Below, one piece after another: positions 6,996-16,190 of a stretch of DNA of 64,000 nucleotides. The stretch covers positions 94,325 through 158,324 of the forward strand of contig NZ_PYWI01000007.1 of NCBI RefSeq assembly GCF_003049575.1, given 5' to 3'. Below the pieces are notes generated by a model, which was not told where the DNA came from, did not search any database, and was given only the letters and a program-made list of their open reading frames with translations. This DNA is from Lysinibacillus parviboronicapiens (GTDB lineage: Bacteria; Bacillota; Bacilli; Bacillales_A; Planococcaceae). The translations under genes and the position numbers were made by a program. Position 1 is the first letter of the stretch. Each line of letters begins with the position of its first letter.

Positions 6996-8780
6996 CTAGA
7001 CGATGAATTTTTCAGCTTCAATTAGTTTAACAGAAGCTTCACGTTTCTTCGCAATTAGGTTATAAGGATTGTTACGCGTTAGCTTACGTAACGCAGACAA
7101 TGTCATGCGGGCAGCATCTCCATCCGCTGAAGCAAGAATTGTATCTTTCGCTTCTTTTTCAATTTCTGCAAAGGCCTCTTGGCAGAAGATTTGTGTATAG
7201 AGAAGTTTTTGATGTGCTTTGTCTACTCCGTCACGTGCAATGGCCTTTTCTGTGCGTAATACAACTGATTCCATTGCAAATAGTTGGTTAGCAATGTTGG
7301 CGATATTCACAAGCACTTCTTGCTCTTGATCGAGTTTTGCACCGAAGCGTTGTGCAGCCATACCAGCAGCTAACACAGCAATTTTCTTCGCATTTTTCAC
7401 AAGATATTTCTCTTGTGCTAAAGTTTCCGTGCCCACTTCTTCAGGCATTAACATCAGCAACTCTTGCTGTAAGTTTTGCGCCACTTGCAGTAAAGGAAGC
7501 TCACCTTTTAATGCTTTTTTCATGAATGTACCAGGCACAATCATACGATTAATTTCATTTGTTCCTTCGAAAATACGGTTAATACGTGAGTCGCGGTAAA
7601 TACGCTCTACTTCATACTCTGCCATAAAGCCATAGCCACCGTGTAATTGCACCGCTTCATCTGCAATGTAATCTAATGTTTCTGAACCGAAAACTTTTGC
7701 AATAGAACATTCAATTGCATATTCAGCAATGGCATCTGCAATCACTTTTCCTTGCTTTTGTTCTTCAGGACTTAACATGCTTAAACGATCTTCGAATAAT
7801 CCTACTGTACGATAATTTAAGGATTCTGACGCATATAATTGAGACGCCATAGTTGATAATTTTTCTTTTGTTAAGTTGAAGTCAGATAGCTTCGTTTTGA
7901 ATTGCTGACGTTGATTTGTATACTGAATGGCAAGCTCTAAAGCACGTTTTGATCCACCAATTGTGCCAACACCTAATTTATAACGACCGATGTTTAAGAT
8001 ATTGAATGCAATCACATGGCCACGACCCACTTCACCTAACAAGTTTTCAACAGGTACTTCTGCATCTTCAAGTACTAGTGTACGAGTTGAAGATGATTTA
8101 ATGCCCATTTTCTTCTCTTCGGGACCAACCGAAACACCACTATATGCACGTTCTACGATAAATGCCGAGAATTTATCGCCATCGATTTTTGCATAAACAA
8201 CAAATACATCAGCAAAACCAGCGTTTGTAATCCATTGTTTTTCACCGTTTAATACATAATGTGTACCTGCAGCATTTAACTTTGCAGTCGTTTTAGCACC
8301 TAATGCATCAGAACCTGAACCTGGTTCTGTTAATGCGTATGCTGCGATTAATTCGCCAGAAGCAAGTTTTGGTAAATACTTTTTCTTTTGTTCTTCATTT
8401 CCGAAAAGTACGATTGGCAATGAACCAATTCCAACGTGCGCACCATGCGTAATGGAGAAGCCACCTGCTACAGACATTTTTTCTGCGATTAATGCAGAAG
8501 AAACTTTGTCTAAGCCAAGACCTTCATATTCCTCAGGTACATCAGCCCCTAGTAAACCGAGTTCACCAGCACTTTTTAATAAACGTACTGAATGTTCAAA
8601 CTCGTGATGCTCTAAGTTCTCAACTACAGGTAATACTTCGTTTGCAACATACTCTTCAGTCGTTTTTGCAATCATTTTATGCTCATCTGTGAAATCTTCG
8701 GGTGTAAATACACGATCTAATTCCACGTCTTCAATGATAAATCTGCCGCCTTTAATGATATCCGTTGTTTTTTCTGTCAT
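6996..8780 (-). CDS. fadE: Acyl-CoA dehydrogenase FadE
   Basis: 594 residues from ATG 8780 (AGGGAGG 8 nt upstream), the same length as B. subtilis FadE (YusJ). Motifs: AYALTEPGSGSDA in the middle domain, MGIKSSSTRTL, and the C-terminal flavin/catalytic region QLHGGYGFMAEYEVERIYRDSRINRIFEGTNEI, split here as QLHGGYGFMAEY and RIFEGTNEI. An extra helical domain after residue ~400 is typical of the long form. It introduces the 2,3-double bond into acyl-CoA with FAD as first beta-oxidation step, passing electrons to ETF. Last gene of fadN-fadA-fadE; a hairpin separates it from fadA. Confidence 0.95.
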   Translation of the reverse strand: MTEKTTDIIKGGRFIIEDVELDRVFTPEDFTDEHKMIAKTTEEYVANEVLPVVENLEHHEFEHSVRLLKSAGELGLLGADVPEEYEGLGLDKVSSALIAEKMSVAGGFSITHGAHVGIGSLPIVLFGNEEQKKKYLPKLASGELIAAYALTEPGSGSDALGAKTTAKLNAAGTHYVLNGEKQWITNAGFADVFVVYAKIDGDKFSAFIVERAYSGVSVGPEEKKMGIKSSSTRTLVLEDAEVPVENLLGEVGRGHVIAFNILNIGRYKLGVGTIGGSKRALELAIQYTNQRQQFKTKLSDFNLTKEKLSTMASQLYASESLNYRTVGLFEDRLSMLSPEEQKQGKVIADAIAEYAIECSIAKVFGSETLDYIADEAVQLHGGYGFMAEYEVERIYRDSRINRIFEGTNEINRMIVPGTFMKKALKGELPLLQVAQNLQQELLMLMPEEVGTETLAQEKYLVKNAKKIAVLAAGMAAQRFGAKLDQEQEVLVNIANIANQLFAMESVVLRTEKAIARDGVDKAHQKLLYTQIFCQEAFAEIEKEAKDTILASADGDAARMTLSALRKLTRNNPYNLIAKKREASVKLIEAEKFIV

Positions 8781-8852
8781 GTTAAATTCCTCCCTAGTTT
8801 TATGGTGCCTGGCACTCACACAATTTTCACACAATTACAATTGTCATATATA

Positions 8853-8907
8853 GAAAAGCTCGCAGTACTTTGTTCGGAGGCAACCGAAAACGCAATACCC
8901 CGAGCTT
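8853..8907 (-). terminator. Long hairpin between fadA and fadE (terminator or attenuator)
   Basis: Minus strand outer stem AAGCTCG/CGAGCTT (8901-8907 with 8856-8862), inner stem TTCGG/CCGAA, then CTTTTC. It would end fadA transcripts or reduce fadE expression relative to fadN-fadA. The T-tract is short, so partial read-through is likely. Confidence 0.7.
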
Positions 8908-8918
8908 AACTAGTAAAG

Positions 8919-10091
8919 TTATATTATTTCAAATACTCCAGCAGCACCCATACCGCCACCGATACACATTGTCACGACACCATATTTCTTGCCTTGACGT
9001 TTCAGCTCATGAATGAGCTTTAATGTTAAAATTGCGCCTGTTGCGCCGAGTGGATGTCCTAATGCAATTGCTCCACCATTTACATTGACCTTTTCTTGGT
9101 CGATACCTAAATGACGAACAACCTGTAATGATTGTGAAGCAAATGCTTCGTTAATTTCCCACAGGTCTATATCCTCAATAGCAAGACCTGCAATTTCAAG
9201 TGCTTTTGGGACAGCAACGATTGGACCAATCCCCATTACTTCAGGTGGTACACCGCCAACTGCAAAGCCTAAAAACTTCGCCATTGGAGTCATTCCTTGC
9301 TTTTCTGCTTCCTCACGATCCATTACTAACACAGCTGCTGCTCCATCAGAAGTTTGTGAAGCGTTTCCTGCTGTAACACTTCCTTTCACATGGAAAGCTG
9401 GGCGAAGCTTCGCTAAACCTTCAACAGATGTGCCTGAGCGCACACCTTCATCCATACTGAAAGTGAATTTCTTTACTTGTGGTTTGTTATTGTCGTCCAC
9501 ATAATGTTGTTCCACTTCGATAGGTACAATTTCATCATTGAACTTACCTTCTTTAATGGCTTTCTCTGCTAGCTCATGTGAACGCACCGCAAAAGCATCC
9601 TGATCTTCACGACTCACATTGTATTGACGTGCCACTTCCTCAGCTGTATGCCCCATCCCCATGTAATATTGTGGTGCAGTTTCAGCTAATGCCGGATTTA
9701 AGCGAGGTGTATTGCCGACCATTGGCACCATACTCATTGATTCAACGCCACCCGCAAGAATCGCCTTTGAATGGCCAAGCATAACGCGCTCAGCGGCGTA
9801 AGCAATTGCTTGTAAACCTGAAGAACAGAATCGATTGATCGTTAGTGCAGGCGTTGTATCTGGTAATCCTGCAAGAGCCCCAATGCTCCGCGCTACATTC
9901 ATGCCTTGCTCTGCTTCTGGCATCGCACAACCTAATATTAAATCATCCACTGGACCTTCATAGCCCGCTCTTTTTAATGTTTCTTTGACAACAATTGCCC
10001 CAAAATCATCTGGTCTGACTGTTGCTAAAGAACCTTTTTTCGCTTTTCCAATAGGAGTTCGTGCTCCTGCTACAATAACGGCTTCACGCAT
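8919..10091 (-). CDS. fadA: Acetyl-CoA acyltransferase (3-ketoacyl-CoA thiolase) FadA
   Basis: 390 residues. The acylated Cys89 lies in [12 protein letters not shown], the His in GHPLGATGA and the second Cys in [11 protein letters not shown], the three catalytic elements of thiolases. It cleaves 3-ketoacyl-CoA with CoA to acetyl-CoA and a shortened acyl-CoA, the last step of the beta-oxidation cycle. The start [16 protein letters not shown] is the usual thiolase N-terminus. It follows fadN by about 50 nt, matching yusL-yusK in B. subtilis. Confidence 0.95.
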   Translation of the reverse strand: MREAVIVAGARTPIGKAKKGSLATVRPDDFGAIVVKETLKRAGYEGPVDDLILGCAMPEAEQGMNVARSIGALAGLPDTTPALTINRFCSSGLQAIAYAAERVMLGHSKAILAGGVESMSMVPMVGNTPRLNPALAETAPQYYMGMGHTAEEVARQYNVSREDQDAFAVRSHELAEKAIKEGKFNDEIVPIEVEQHYVDDNNKPQVKKFTFSMDEGVRSGTSVEGLAKLRPAFHVKGSVTAGNASQTSDGAAAVLVMDREEAEKQGMTPMAKFLGFAVGGVPPEVMGIGPIVAVPKALEIAGLAIEDIDLWEINEAFASQSLQVVRHLGIDQEKVNVNGGAIALGHPLGATGAILTLKLIHELKRQGKKYGVVTMCIGGGMGAAGVFEII

Positions 10092-10143
10092 TCTCTAAAT
10101 CCCCCTTTGTGTCCTGTGTAAAATATAGTCATAAACGCCTTCA

Positions 10144-12528
10144 TTAGTTACGAAGTGGTTTGCCTTTTAAAAGCATGTGTTGCATTCTTTGTTGTGACAA
10201 CGGTTCAGCTACTAAACTTAAGAAAGCTTCACGCTCAAGATTTAATAGGTATTGTTCGTCAACTAATGTGCCATACGGAACTTTACCACCTGCGATAACA
10301 TAAGCTAACTTTTTGGCAATTTTTAAATCATGCTCACTAATAAAGCCTGATTCAAACATACCTTGTGCACCGATCAGTAGTGTTCCATAACCTGATGCAC
10401 CTACAACAGGGATTTTTGCTGGCACTGGTGCTTGGTAGCCCGCTTCATATAGTGCTAATGCTGCTTGCTTTGCATCATAAATTTGGTGATCTGGATTCAC
10501 AGAAATACCATCTGCAAAATCTAGGAAGTTATTAACACGTGCCTCTTCACCTGACGTAGAAACCTTTGCCATCGCAATTGTTTCAAATACTTTATTGGCA
10601 ATATTTTGATAGTCTACCTCCACGCCATTCGGTAAACCTTTGATGAATTTTTGGTAAAGTGCTTTATTACCTCCACCACCAGGAATTAGTCCAACGCCAA
10701 CTTCCACTAAGCCCATATAGGTTTCCATCGTTGCTTGAATATGTGCAGCCGGTAAGCAAACCTCTGCGCCTCCACCAAGTGTCATAGCAAACGGTGCCGC
10801 AACTACTGGCTTGCGAGAATACTTAATTTTTTGCATCGCATCTTGGAAAGCTTTTATAACGAAATCAAGCTCAAAAATGTTATCATCCTGTGCTTCTACT
10901 AAAATCATACCTAGATTTGCACCTACGCAGAAATTTTTGCCTTGGTTACCAATGACTAAGCCTTTATAGTTAGCTTCTACTTCATCAATAGCAAAGTTAA
11001 TCATTTGAATGATATCTAAACCAATAGCATTGGATTGAGAATGGAACTCTAGCAATGCAATGCCATCACCCAAATCTATTAAGCTAGCACCTGTATTCGA
11101 TTTGATAACACCATGTTTTTTCTTGTAGCGCTTTACATTAATTTCTTTTTCATTTACCGGTACTTTCATGTATTCTGTACCGTTGTAGTACGCTAAATCA
11201 CCATCAATTTCAGCATAGAACGTGTCAAAGCCATTCGCTAACATATCTTTGACGAAGGCTGGTACTACACGACCTTCCGCCTCCATTTTTGCCACGGATT
11301 CTTTAACGCCGATTGCGTCCCAAATCTCAAATGGACCTTGTTGCCAACCGAAGCCCCATTTCATCGCATTATCAATGGCTACAATATCATCAGCAATTTC
11401 ACCGTGTAGCTGTGCAGAGTAAATTAATGTTGGCGCAAAAATACGCCATAATAAGTCCCCTGTACGATCCTTCGCATATGTCAATGCTTTTACTTTGTTT
11501 GCTAGACCACGTGCCTGTTTTGCTAATTCAATAGAAGGAGTTTGCAATTTCTTCACTGGACTATATTCTAATGTATTTGGGTCAATTTCTAATATTTCTT
11601 TACCTTTTTTTACAAAGAAACCTTGCCCAGATTTCGCCCCTAGCCAGCCATTAGTTACCATTTTTTGCAAGAATTCTGGTACTGCAAACACCTGCTGCTC
11701 TTCATCTGTTGTTTGGTCATATACATTCTTCGCTACATGAATAAATGTATCTAGTCCGACAACATCTAAAGTACGGAATGTTGCTGATTTCGGACGGCCG
11801 ATTAATGGACCTGTTACAGAGTCTACCTCACCGACCGAATAGCCACCCTTCATCATTTCTTGCAATGTGACAAGTAAACCATATGTTCCAATACGGTTAG
11901 CAATGAAGTTTGGCGTATCCTTAGCAAGAACAACCCCTTTTCCAAGGATGTCTTCACCAAATGTCTTCATAAAATTGATGACTTCAGGTGCTGTCGTCTT
12001 TGCTGGAACCACTTCAAGTAATTTCAAATAACGTGGTGGGTTGAAGAAATGCGTCCCTAGGAAGTGCTTTTGGAAATCTTCTGAGCGTCCCTCCGCCATT
12101 GCATTAATGCTAATTCCCGATGTATTCGAACTGATGATTGTACCAGGTGTACGCACAGCATCAATTTTTTCATATAGATTTTGCTTGATGGCTAAATTCT
12201 CAACGACTACTTCAATAATCCAATCGACGTCCTTTAGCTTTGCTAAATCATCCTCAAAGTTACCGACTGTTAGTAGTGATAAATTTTGCTTAGAAGTAAG
12301 TGGTGCCGGTTTTTGCTTAACTAACTTTTGTAGAGCTCCCTGTGCAAAGCGATTGCGTACAGCTGGATGCGCAAGAGTAAGTCCCTTTGCCTCTTCCTCT
12401 TTTGTTAGTTCTTTCGGTGCAATATCTAGTAATAGTGTTGGAATACCGATGTTTGCTAAATGTGCTGCAATTCCAGAACCCATTACACCAGAACCTAGAA
12501 CAGCTGCTTTGTTAATATTGTAAGTCAC
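10144..12528 (-). CDS. fadN: 3-hydroxyacyl-CoA dehydrogenase / enoyl-CoA hydratase FadN
   Basis: 794 residues. The N-terminal NAD-binding motif is AVLGSGVMGSGIAAH (about 9-23), followed by the HADH domain (THFFNPPRYLKLLEVV, NFIANRIG) and its C-terminal duplicate. From about residue 455 comes a crotonase-like domain (IALLEFHSQSNAIG, GLIPGGGG). One polypeptide thus hydrates enoyl-CoA and oxidises 3-hydroxyacyl-CoA. I chose the GTG at 12528, with AAGGGGG 8 nt upstream; the TTG at 12534 is too close to that site. A FadR-like operator lies 26 nt upstream, so fatty acyl-CoA probably derepresses the operon. Confidence 0.95.
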   Translation of the reverse strand: MTYNINKAAVLGSGVMGSGIAAHLANIGIPTLLLDIAPKELTKEEEAKGLTLAHPAVRNRFAQGALQKLVKQKPAPLTSKQNLSLLTVGNFEDDLAKLKDVDWIIEVVVENLAIKQNLYEKIDAVRTPGTIISSNTSGISINAMAEGRSEDFQKHFLGTHFFNPPRYLKLLEVVPAKTTAPEVINFMKTFGEDILGKGVVLAKDTPNFIANRIGTYGLLVTLQEMMKGGYSVGEVDSVTGPLIGRPKSATFRTLDVVGLDTFIHVAKNVYDQTTDEEQQVFAVPEFLQKMVTNGWLGAKSGQGFFVKKGKEILEIDPNTLEYSPVKKLQTPSIELAKQARGLANKVKALTYAKDRTGDLLWRIFAPTLIYSAQLHGEIADDIVAIDNAMKWGFGWQQGPFEIWDAIGVKESVAKMEAEGRVVPAFVKDMLANGFDTFYAEIDGDLAYYNGTEYMKVPVNEKEINVKRYKKKHGVIKSNTGASLIDLGDGIALLEFHSQSNAIGLDIIQMINFAIDEVEANYKGLVIGNQGKNFCVGANLGMILVEAQDDNIFELDFVIKAFQDAMQKIKYSRKPVVAAPFAMTLGGGAEVCLPAAHIQATMETYMGLVEVGVGLIPGGGGNKALYQKFIKGLPNGVEVDYQNIANKVFETIAMAKVSTSGEEARVNNFLDFADGISVNPDHQIYDAKQAALALYEAGYQAPVPAKIPVVGASGYGTLLIGAQGMFESGFISEHDLKIAKKLAYVIAGGKVPYGTLVDEQYLLNLEREAFLSLVAEPLSQQRMQHMLLKGKPLRN

Positions 12529-12553
12529 AAGCAATTCCCCCTTATTCTCCCAT

Positions 12554-12571
12554 TGAATGAATAGCCATTCA
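12554..12571 (-). promoter_or_regulatory. FadR-like operator upstream of fadN
   Basis: The 18-bp near-palindrome TGAATGAATAGCCATTCA differs at one base from the B. subtilis FadR (YsiA) consensus as I remember it (TGAATGANTANTCATTCA). It lies between the likely promoter and the fadN ribosome site, where a TetR-type repressor would block transcription. Confidence 0.8.
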
Positions 12572-12603
12572 TTTTTTGGCCAAAAAAAATCAAATTCGCC
12601 TGA

Positions 12604-12684
12604 GCGTATTTTAGTCCAGAAGTTGAATTAGACTAGCACAATTCAACATTTACCGCTTTCGTGCAATAAATTTGTGGAATACGC
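12604..12684. repeat. 81-bp element with GCGTATT/AATACGC ends
   Basis: The ends GCGTATT (12604-12610) and AATACGC (12678-12684) are perfect inverted repeats. Inside is a second perfect 8-bp inverted repeat GTTGAATT/AATTCAAC (12622-12629, 12640-12647). It could be a small repeat element or a structured RNA, and may contain the fadN promoter. No coding potential seen. Confidence 0.6.
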
Positions 12685-12995
12685 CTGCGGCATATCTTCG
12701 TTCAGTTGACATTTTGACAGATGATGAATAAAAAATTAACTAATTTTCACCGACTACCTCTCGAGGTAGCAGTCTTCCCCTGAAAAGAAGATAAAACTAC
12801 TTTTTCTGTTTTTAGTGTAGATTATTTTGACTAAATTAGCAATCTTTTTTCTCCAATTATTTTTGCAGTATACAACTTTTTTCGTTCTTTACGAGCGAAA
12901 ATACGACAATAAGTAGATTCACAAAGAGCGTAAACAGATAACTTTCAGGATTAATAAAAAATGTGTAAAATGGAACCAAGGAGAGTGAAATACTA
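12685..12995. other. Divergent intergenic region fadN / thioredoxin-like gene
   Basis: AT-rich spacer with a short hairpin CTACCT-CTCG-AGGTAG (12754-12769). The hairpin lacks a T-tract on either strand. The promoter of the thioredoxin-like gene at 12996 should be here, but no clear hexamer pair was found. Confidence 0.45.
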
Positions 12996-13310
12996 ATGAA
13001 AACAATTACAACTGCAGAACAATTTAATGAGCTGATCGCTGGCGAACAAAAGGTCCTAGTGAAATTTTATGCTGGCTGGTGCCCAGACTGCACTCGTATG
13101 AATATGTTCATCGACCCAATTATCGAAGAATACAATCAATATGACTGGTATGAGCTTAACCGTGATGAGCTTCCAGAAATCGCAGAAAAATATGATGTTA
13201 TGGGTATTCCAAGCTTACTAATTTTCCAAAATGGTGAAAAATTAGCGCATTTACATAGTGCTAACGCAAAATCACCACAGCAAGTTACCGAGTTTCTATC
13301 TGCTCAGTAA
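12996..13310 (+). CDS. Thioredoxin-like protein
   Basis: 104 residues with the active site WCPDC (Cys29, Cys32) in KFYAGWCPDCTRM and the cis-Pro loop MGIPSLLIF. This is a single-domain cytoplasmic thioredoxin-fold protein, similar in form to the small YdbP/YtpP-type proteins of Bacillus. The CPDC motif differs from the CGPC of housekeeping thioredoxin, so it is probably an accessory reductase; its substrate is unknown. AAGGAGAGTGAAATACTA precedes the ATG. It is monocistronic, ending at a strong terminator. Confidence 0.85.
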   Translation: MKTITTAEQFNELIAGEQKVLVKFYAGWCPDCTRMNMFIDPIIEEYNQYDWYELNRDELPEIAEKYDVMGIPSLLIFQNGEKLAHLHSANAKSPQQVTEFLSAQ

Positions 13311-13380
13311 TGATGCCAAAGGGCTTATCTTTCTGAGTCACTTAAGCTGTGAATGCGAAGTGACATCTTTCATCTACACA

Positions 13381-13426
13381 AAAAAAAAGCAGCTGCATTT
13401 CTTCAATGAAATGCAGCTATTTTTTA
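13381..13426. terminator. Bidirectional terminator
   Basis: A perfect 11-bp stem AGCTGCATTTC/GAAATGCAGCT (6-nt loop), flanked by A8 on the left and ATTTTTT on the right. It ends the thioredoxin-like transcript at 13310. Confidence 0.9.
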
Positions 13427-13439
13427 AAGGGAGCTATTT

Positions 13440-13949
13440 ATGCACTGTCAATTACCATTACAAGGAACATCACAATACGATGCATCTATCTCACCAAGCT
13501 ATCGTAATTCTGCCTGTGGCCCAACTACTGTCCATGTTATCCTACAATACTTACATAATGACAAAAATATCCCTGCTGTTAACGAACTTTACACAATGCT
13601 TGGTGGCACCAAAATTGGTCTGTTTAAATGGCGCTTAATCCATAATCTTCGCAAGCTGTTTCCAACATGGGCTATACGAGATTGTACTTTAAAAGAAGCC
13701 ATGCAGGAAATTGATGAAGGTCGCCCCGTAGCGATGCGTTTCGATCGTTATTTTAGCTTACAATGGCGCGATAAAAAATCTGCTTATGCCTATCATTGGG
13801 TACCCCTCATTGGCTATGAAATTCACAACGATGAGCTCTTATTAATTTTTCATGATAATGGTGGTCCACATCGTGATAGTAAAATACGTTCAACCTTTTA
13901 TAAAGATAACAAGAAAGTATTGCGCTTTGTAAAAATCGCTCCTAACTAA
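13440..13949 (+). CDS. C39-like cysteine peptidase family protein
   Basis: 169 residues. It has the papain-like C39 family layout: Cys26 in SACGPTTVHVIL, His in YHWVPLIGYEI (about 120) and an Asp/Asn region FHDNGGP. No signal peptide or ABC domain is present, so it acts as a stand-alone cytoplasmic protein, perhaps a peptidase or acyl-transfer enzyme. AAAGGGAGC precedes the ATG by 5-6 nt. It lies just after a terminator and its last 8 nt overlap the convergent exonuclease gene. The function is not known beyond the fold. Confidence 0.75.
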   Translation: MHCQLPLQGTSQYDASISPSYRNSACGPTTVHVILQYLHNDKNIPAVNELYTMLGGTKIGLFKWRLIHNLRKLFPTWAIRDCTLKEAMQEIDEGRPVAMRFDRYFSLQWRDKKSAYAYHWVPLIGYEIHNDELLLIFHDNGGPHRDSKIRSTFYKDNKKVLRFVKIAPN

Positions 13950-14829
13950 GCGAATATAATGAGCGTGCCTGCTTGGCAATTAATGTGAAGCCTCGCTCTT
14001 CTAGCGCTTTAAATGTATGTTGCTCGTATCCTGGCACTGCTAAACTCGTAAACTCAGCTTCTATTGGTACGTTTGTTTGAATTGTCGCGAGTTCGTGTGA
14101 TAATTTCAACATATCAACATTCTCTTGAATCTTCGTTCGTTGTCCCGGCTTTAACTCTTCTAAAGAAGCAATGACCTTATCGATAGAACCGTATGTTTGA
14201 ATCAGTGTTAATGCTTGCTTCGGCCCAATTCCTTTTACCCCTGGATAGCCGTCACTGGTATCGCCCATAAAGGCCTTCACCTGCGCAAATTGCATAGGTT
14301 CAATCCCATATTCTTCCATAAATCTTGTATGCGTATAGACATCGTACTCCGTGTAACCCTTTTTCGTAAACGCAATCTCTGTCGATGGCGTTAACAGTTG
14401 CAATAAATCTTTATCGCCACTAATGACCGTTATGTTGGCTACGTCTTGCCATTTAGAAATCATCGAACCAATGACATCATCGGCTTCCATACCTGCAACT
14501 CCAAAGTTTTGCCAGCCCATTTCCTCAGATAAAGTTTTCGCCATATCAAATTGTGGCAGCATTTCCACTGGGGGTGCTGGGCGATTTGCCTTATACCCAT
14601 CATATAATTCGTTACGAAACGTATGGGCGCCCATATCCCAACATACGGCTATATGTGTTGGTTGCATGATGGACTGCGCTGTCATTACATGACGTACAAA
14701 TCCTTGGGCACCATTTGTCGGTGTGCCGTCTTCTAGACGTATAAAATGCCCCATCGCAGCTGAAGCAAAAAATGACCGGAATAATAAAGCCATGCCATCT
14801 ACAATTAAAAGTTTTGGTTTAGTTGTCAT
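13942..14829 (-). CDS. 5'-3' exonuclease (PolA N-terminal-like, YpcP type)
   Basis: 295 residues. It matches the 5'-nuclease domain of DNA polymerase I as a stand-alone enzyme: LLIVDGMALLFRSFFA at the start, EADDVIGSM and ISGDKDLLQLL (metal-binding acids), then the helix-hairpin-helix GYPGVKGIGPKQALTLI. It removes RNA primers or 5' flaps in replication and repair; B. subtilis YpcP/ExoR is the likely counterpart. AGAGG lies before the ATG. The gene overlaps the convergent C39-like gene by 8 nt with no terminator between. Confidence 0.9.
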   Translation of the reverse strand: MTTKPKLLIVDGMALLFRSFFASAAMGHFIRLEDGTPTNGAQGFVRHVMTAQSIMQPTHIAVCWDMGAHTFRNELYDGYKANRPAPPVEMLPQFDMAKTLSEEMGWQNFGVAGMEADDVIGSMISKWQDVANITVISGDKDLLQLLTPSTEIAFTKKGYTEYDVYTHTRFMEEYGIEPMQFAQVKAFMGDTSDGYPGVKGIGPKQALTLIQTYGSIDKVIASLEELKPGQRTKIQENVDMLKLSHELATIQTNVPIEAEFTSLAVPGYEQHTFKALEERGFTLIAKQARSLYSLS

Positions 14830-14935
14830 TTAAAAAATTCCTCTCTCTCAACATTCCTTTATTATAGCAACAATGATTGAACTATGCTTTAAATGGGAAT
14901 GAATCATTAAAGATAATGTAAGGGGGATTACTAAT

Positions 14936-16150
14936 ATGAAAATCCATAGTGGTACTTTATATTGGCCAACAACCATTCACAACGAACTTTCTATTATAAA
15001 AAACCCGATTGCACCTTATTATGAGGTCATTATTATTGGGGGTGGCATATCTGGTTTTCTAACTGCACATGCTTGCTTAGAAGCTGGCCTAAAAGTTGCC
15101 CTAATCGAAAAAAATGACATTGCAAAGGGAAGTACTGTCGCTAACACAGGGATTTTACACTTTAGTAATGACATGATGTTACATGAACTAATCGAGCAAA
15201 TTGGTGAAAAAGATGCGGTCCGCTTTTATAGAATGTGCTACGAAGCGATTCAACAGATTGAAACGATTACTAATACACTGCCTGACCAAGCAGATTTCCA
15301 ACGTCGCCAAAGTATTTGCTTTGCTAGCAAAACACGTGATGCTTCCAAGCTATTACGTGAATTTAATGCGTTGCATACACATGGATTTCCTTGTGAGTAT
15401 TGGAATGACATTATTATAAAAGAGCGCCTTGGTTTTGAAAAAGAAGGTGCCCTTGTTACATTTAATGACGCTGAAATTAACCCTGTAAAATTCGTTCAAG
15501 CACTTGCTGAACAATGCCAACAAAGAGGTCTCCATATATTTACCAATATTATGGTGAATGTGCTAGAGGATATACATGACAGCACTATTTTGCATACCAT
15601 AAATGGTCAATTCACTACACGTCATTTAATTTTTGCTACTGGCTATCAACATTTACCATATGGACAGTTAAAGGGCTCGGATTTCAAACGGTCCTATACC
15701 ATTGTGACCAATTCGATCGACAATTTTAAACCATGGTATGAACATTCACTTATTTGGGAAACGAAGCGTCCTTACTTGTATATGCGCACAACGCCAGACA
15801 ATCGAATTATCATCGGTGGTCTTGATGAAGATAAAGCTAAAGTACCGAAATCTGAAGAAAAGCTAGAGAAGCAATCTAATAAGCTACTTGCATCATTGCA
15901 TGAACTATTTCCTCATTATAATGTAAAAATCGATTACAGTTATTGTGCAACTTTTGGAGATTCAATAGATTGTCTACCCTTTATAGGCGAACATCCTGAT
16001 CATCCTCGTTACTACTATTTACTTGGCTATGGCGGGAACGGTACTGTTTATAGCATGATTGGCGCAAACATAATAACTGACTTGCTAAAAGGTGTACCTA
16101 ATGATGACGCGAGGATTGTAACCTTGGCACGTAAAAATGGTATCAAATAA
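14936..16150 (+). CDS. FAD-dependent oxidoreductase (DAO / glycerol-3-phosphate dehydrogenase-like)
   Basis: 404 residues. Rossmann FAD motif IIIGGGISGFLTAHACLEAG (about residues 32-51) followed by IEKNDIAKGST and NTGILHF, typical of the DAO family. The C-terminal FAD contact is YYLLGYGGNGTVYSMIGANI. It oxidises a C-N or C-O bond of an unknown substrate. Family members with this N-terminal layout are annotated glycerol-3-phosphate or amino-acid oxidases, but nothing in the context points to one. AAGGGGGATTACTAAT precedes the ATG. It appears monocistronic. Confidence 0.8.
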   Translation: MKIHSGTLYWPTTIHNELSIIKNPIAPYYEVIIIGGGISGFLTAHACLEAGLKVALIEKNDIAKGSTVANTGILHFSNDMMLHELIEQIGEKDAVRFYRMCYEAIQQIETITNTLPDQADFQRRQSICFASKTRDASKLLREFNALHTHGFPCEYWNDIIIKERLGFEKEGALVTFNDAEINPVKFVQALAEQCQQRGLHIFTNIMVNVLEDIHDSTILHTINGQFTTRHLIFATGYQHLPYGQLKGSDFKRSYTIVTNSIDNFKPWYEHSLIWETKRPYLYMRTTPDNRIIIGGLDEDKAKVPKSEEKLEKQSNKLLASLHELFPHYNVKIDYSYCATFGDSIDCLPFIGEHPDHPRYYYLLGYGGNGTVYSMIGANIITDLLKGVPNDDARIVTLARKNGIK

Positions 16151-16190
16151 TGGAAGACGATTATTAAGATGTGAAGGGCGTTTGTTATGT

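Noticed and set aside
6833..7021. 62-codon minus-strand frame with DRTTKV-like repeats
   Set aside because: It is only the translation of the 21-bp tandem repeat and the fad terminator, and it overlaps fadE.
8800..8840. GTGCCTGGCAC motif with repeated CACACAATT
   Set aside because: A short palindrome that is common in spacers of Bacillales; too short to assign a function.
13258..13638. 126-codon plus-strand frame
   Set aside because: It overlaps the thioredoxin-like gene, a strong terminator and the C39-like gene in another frame.
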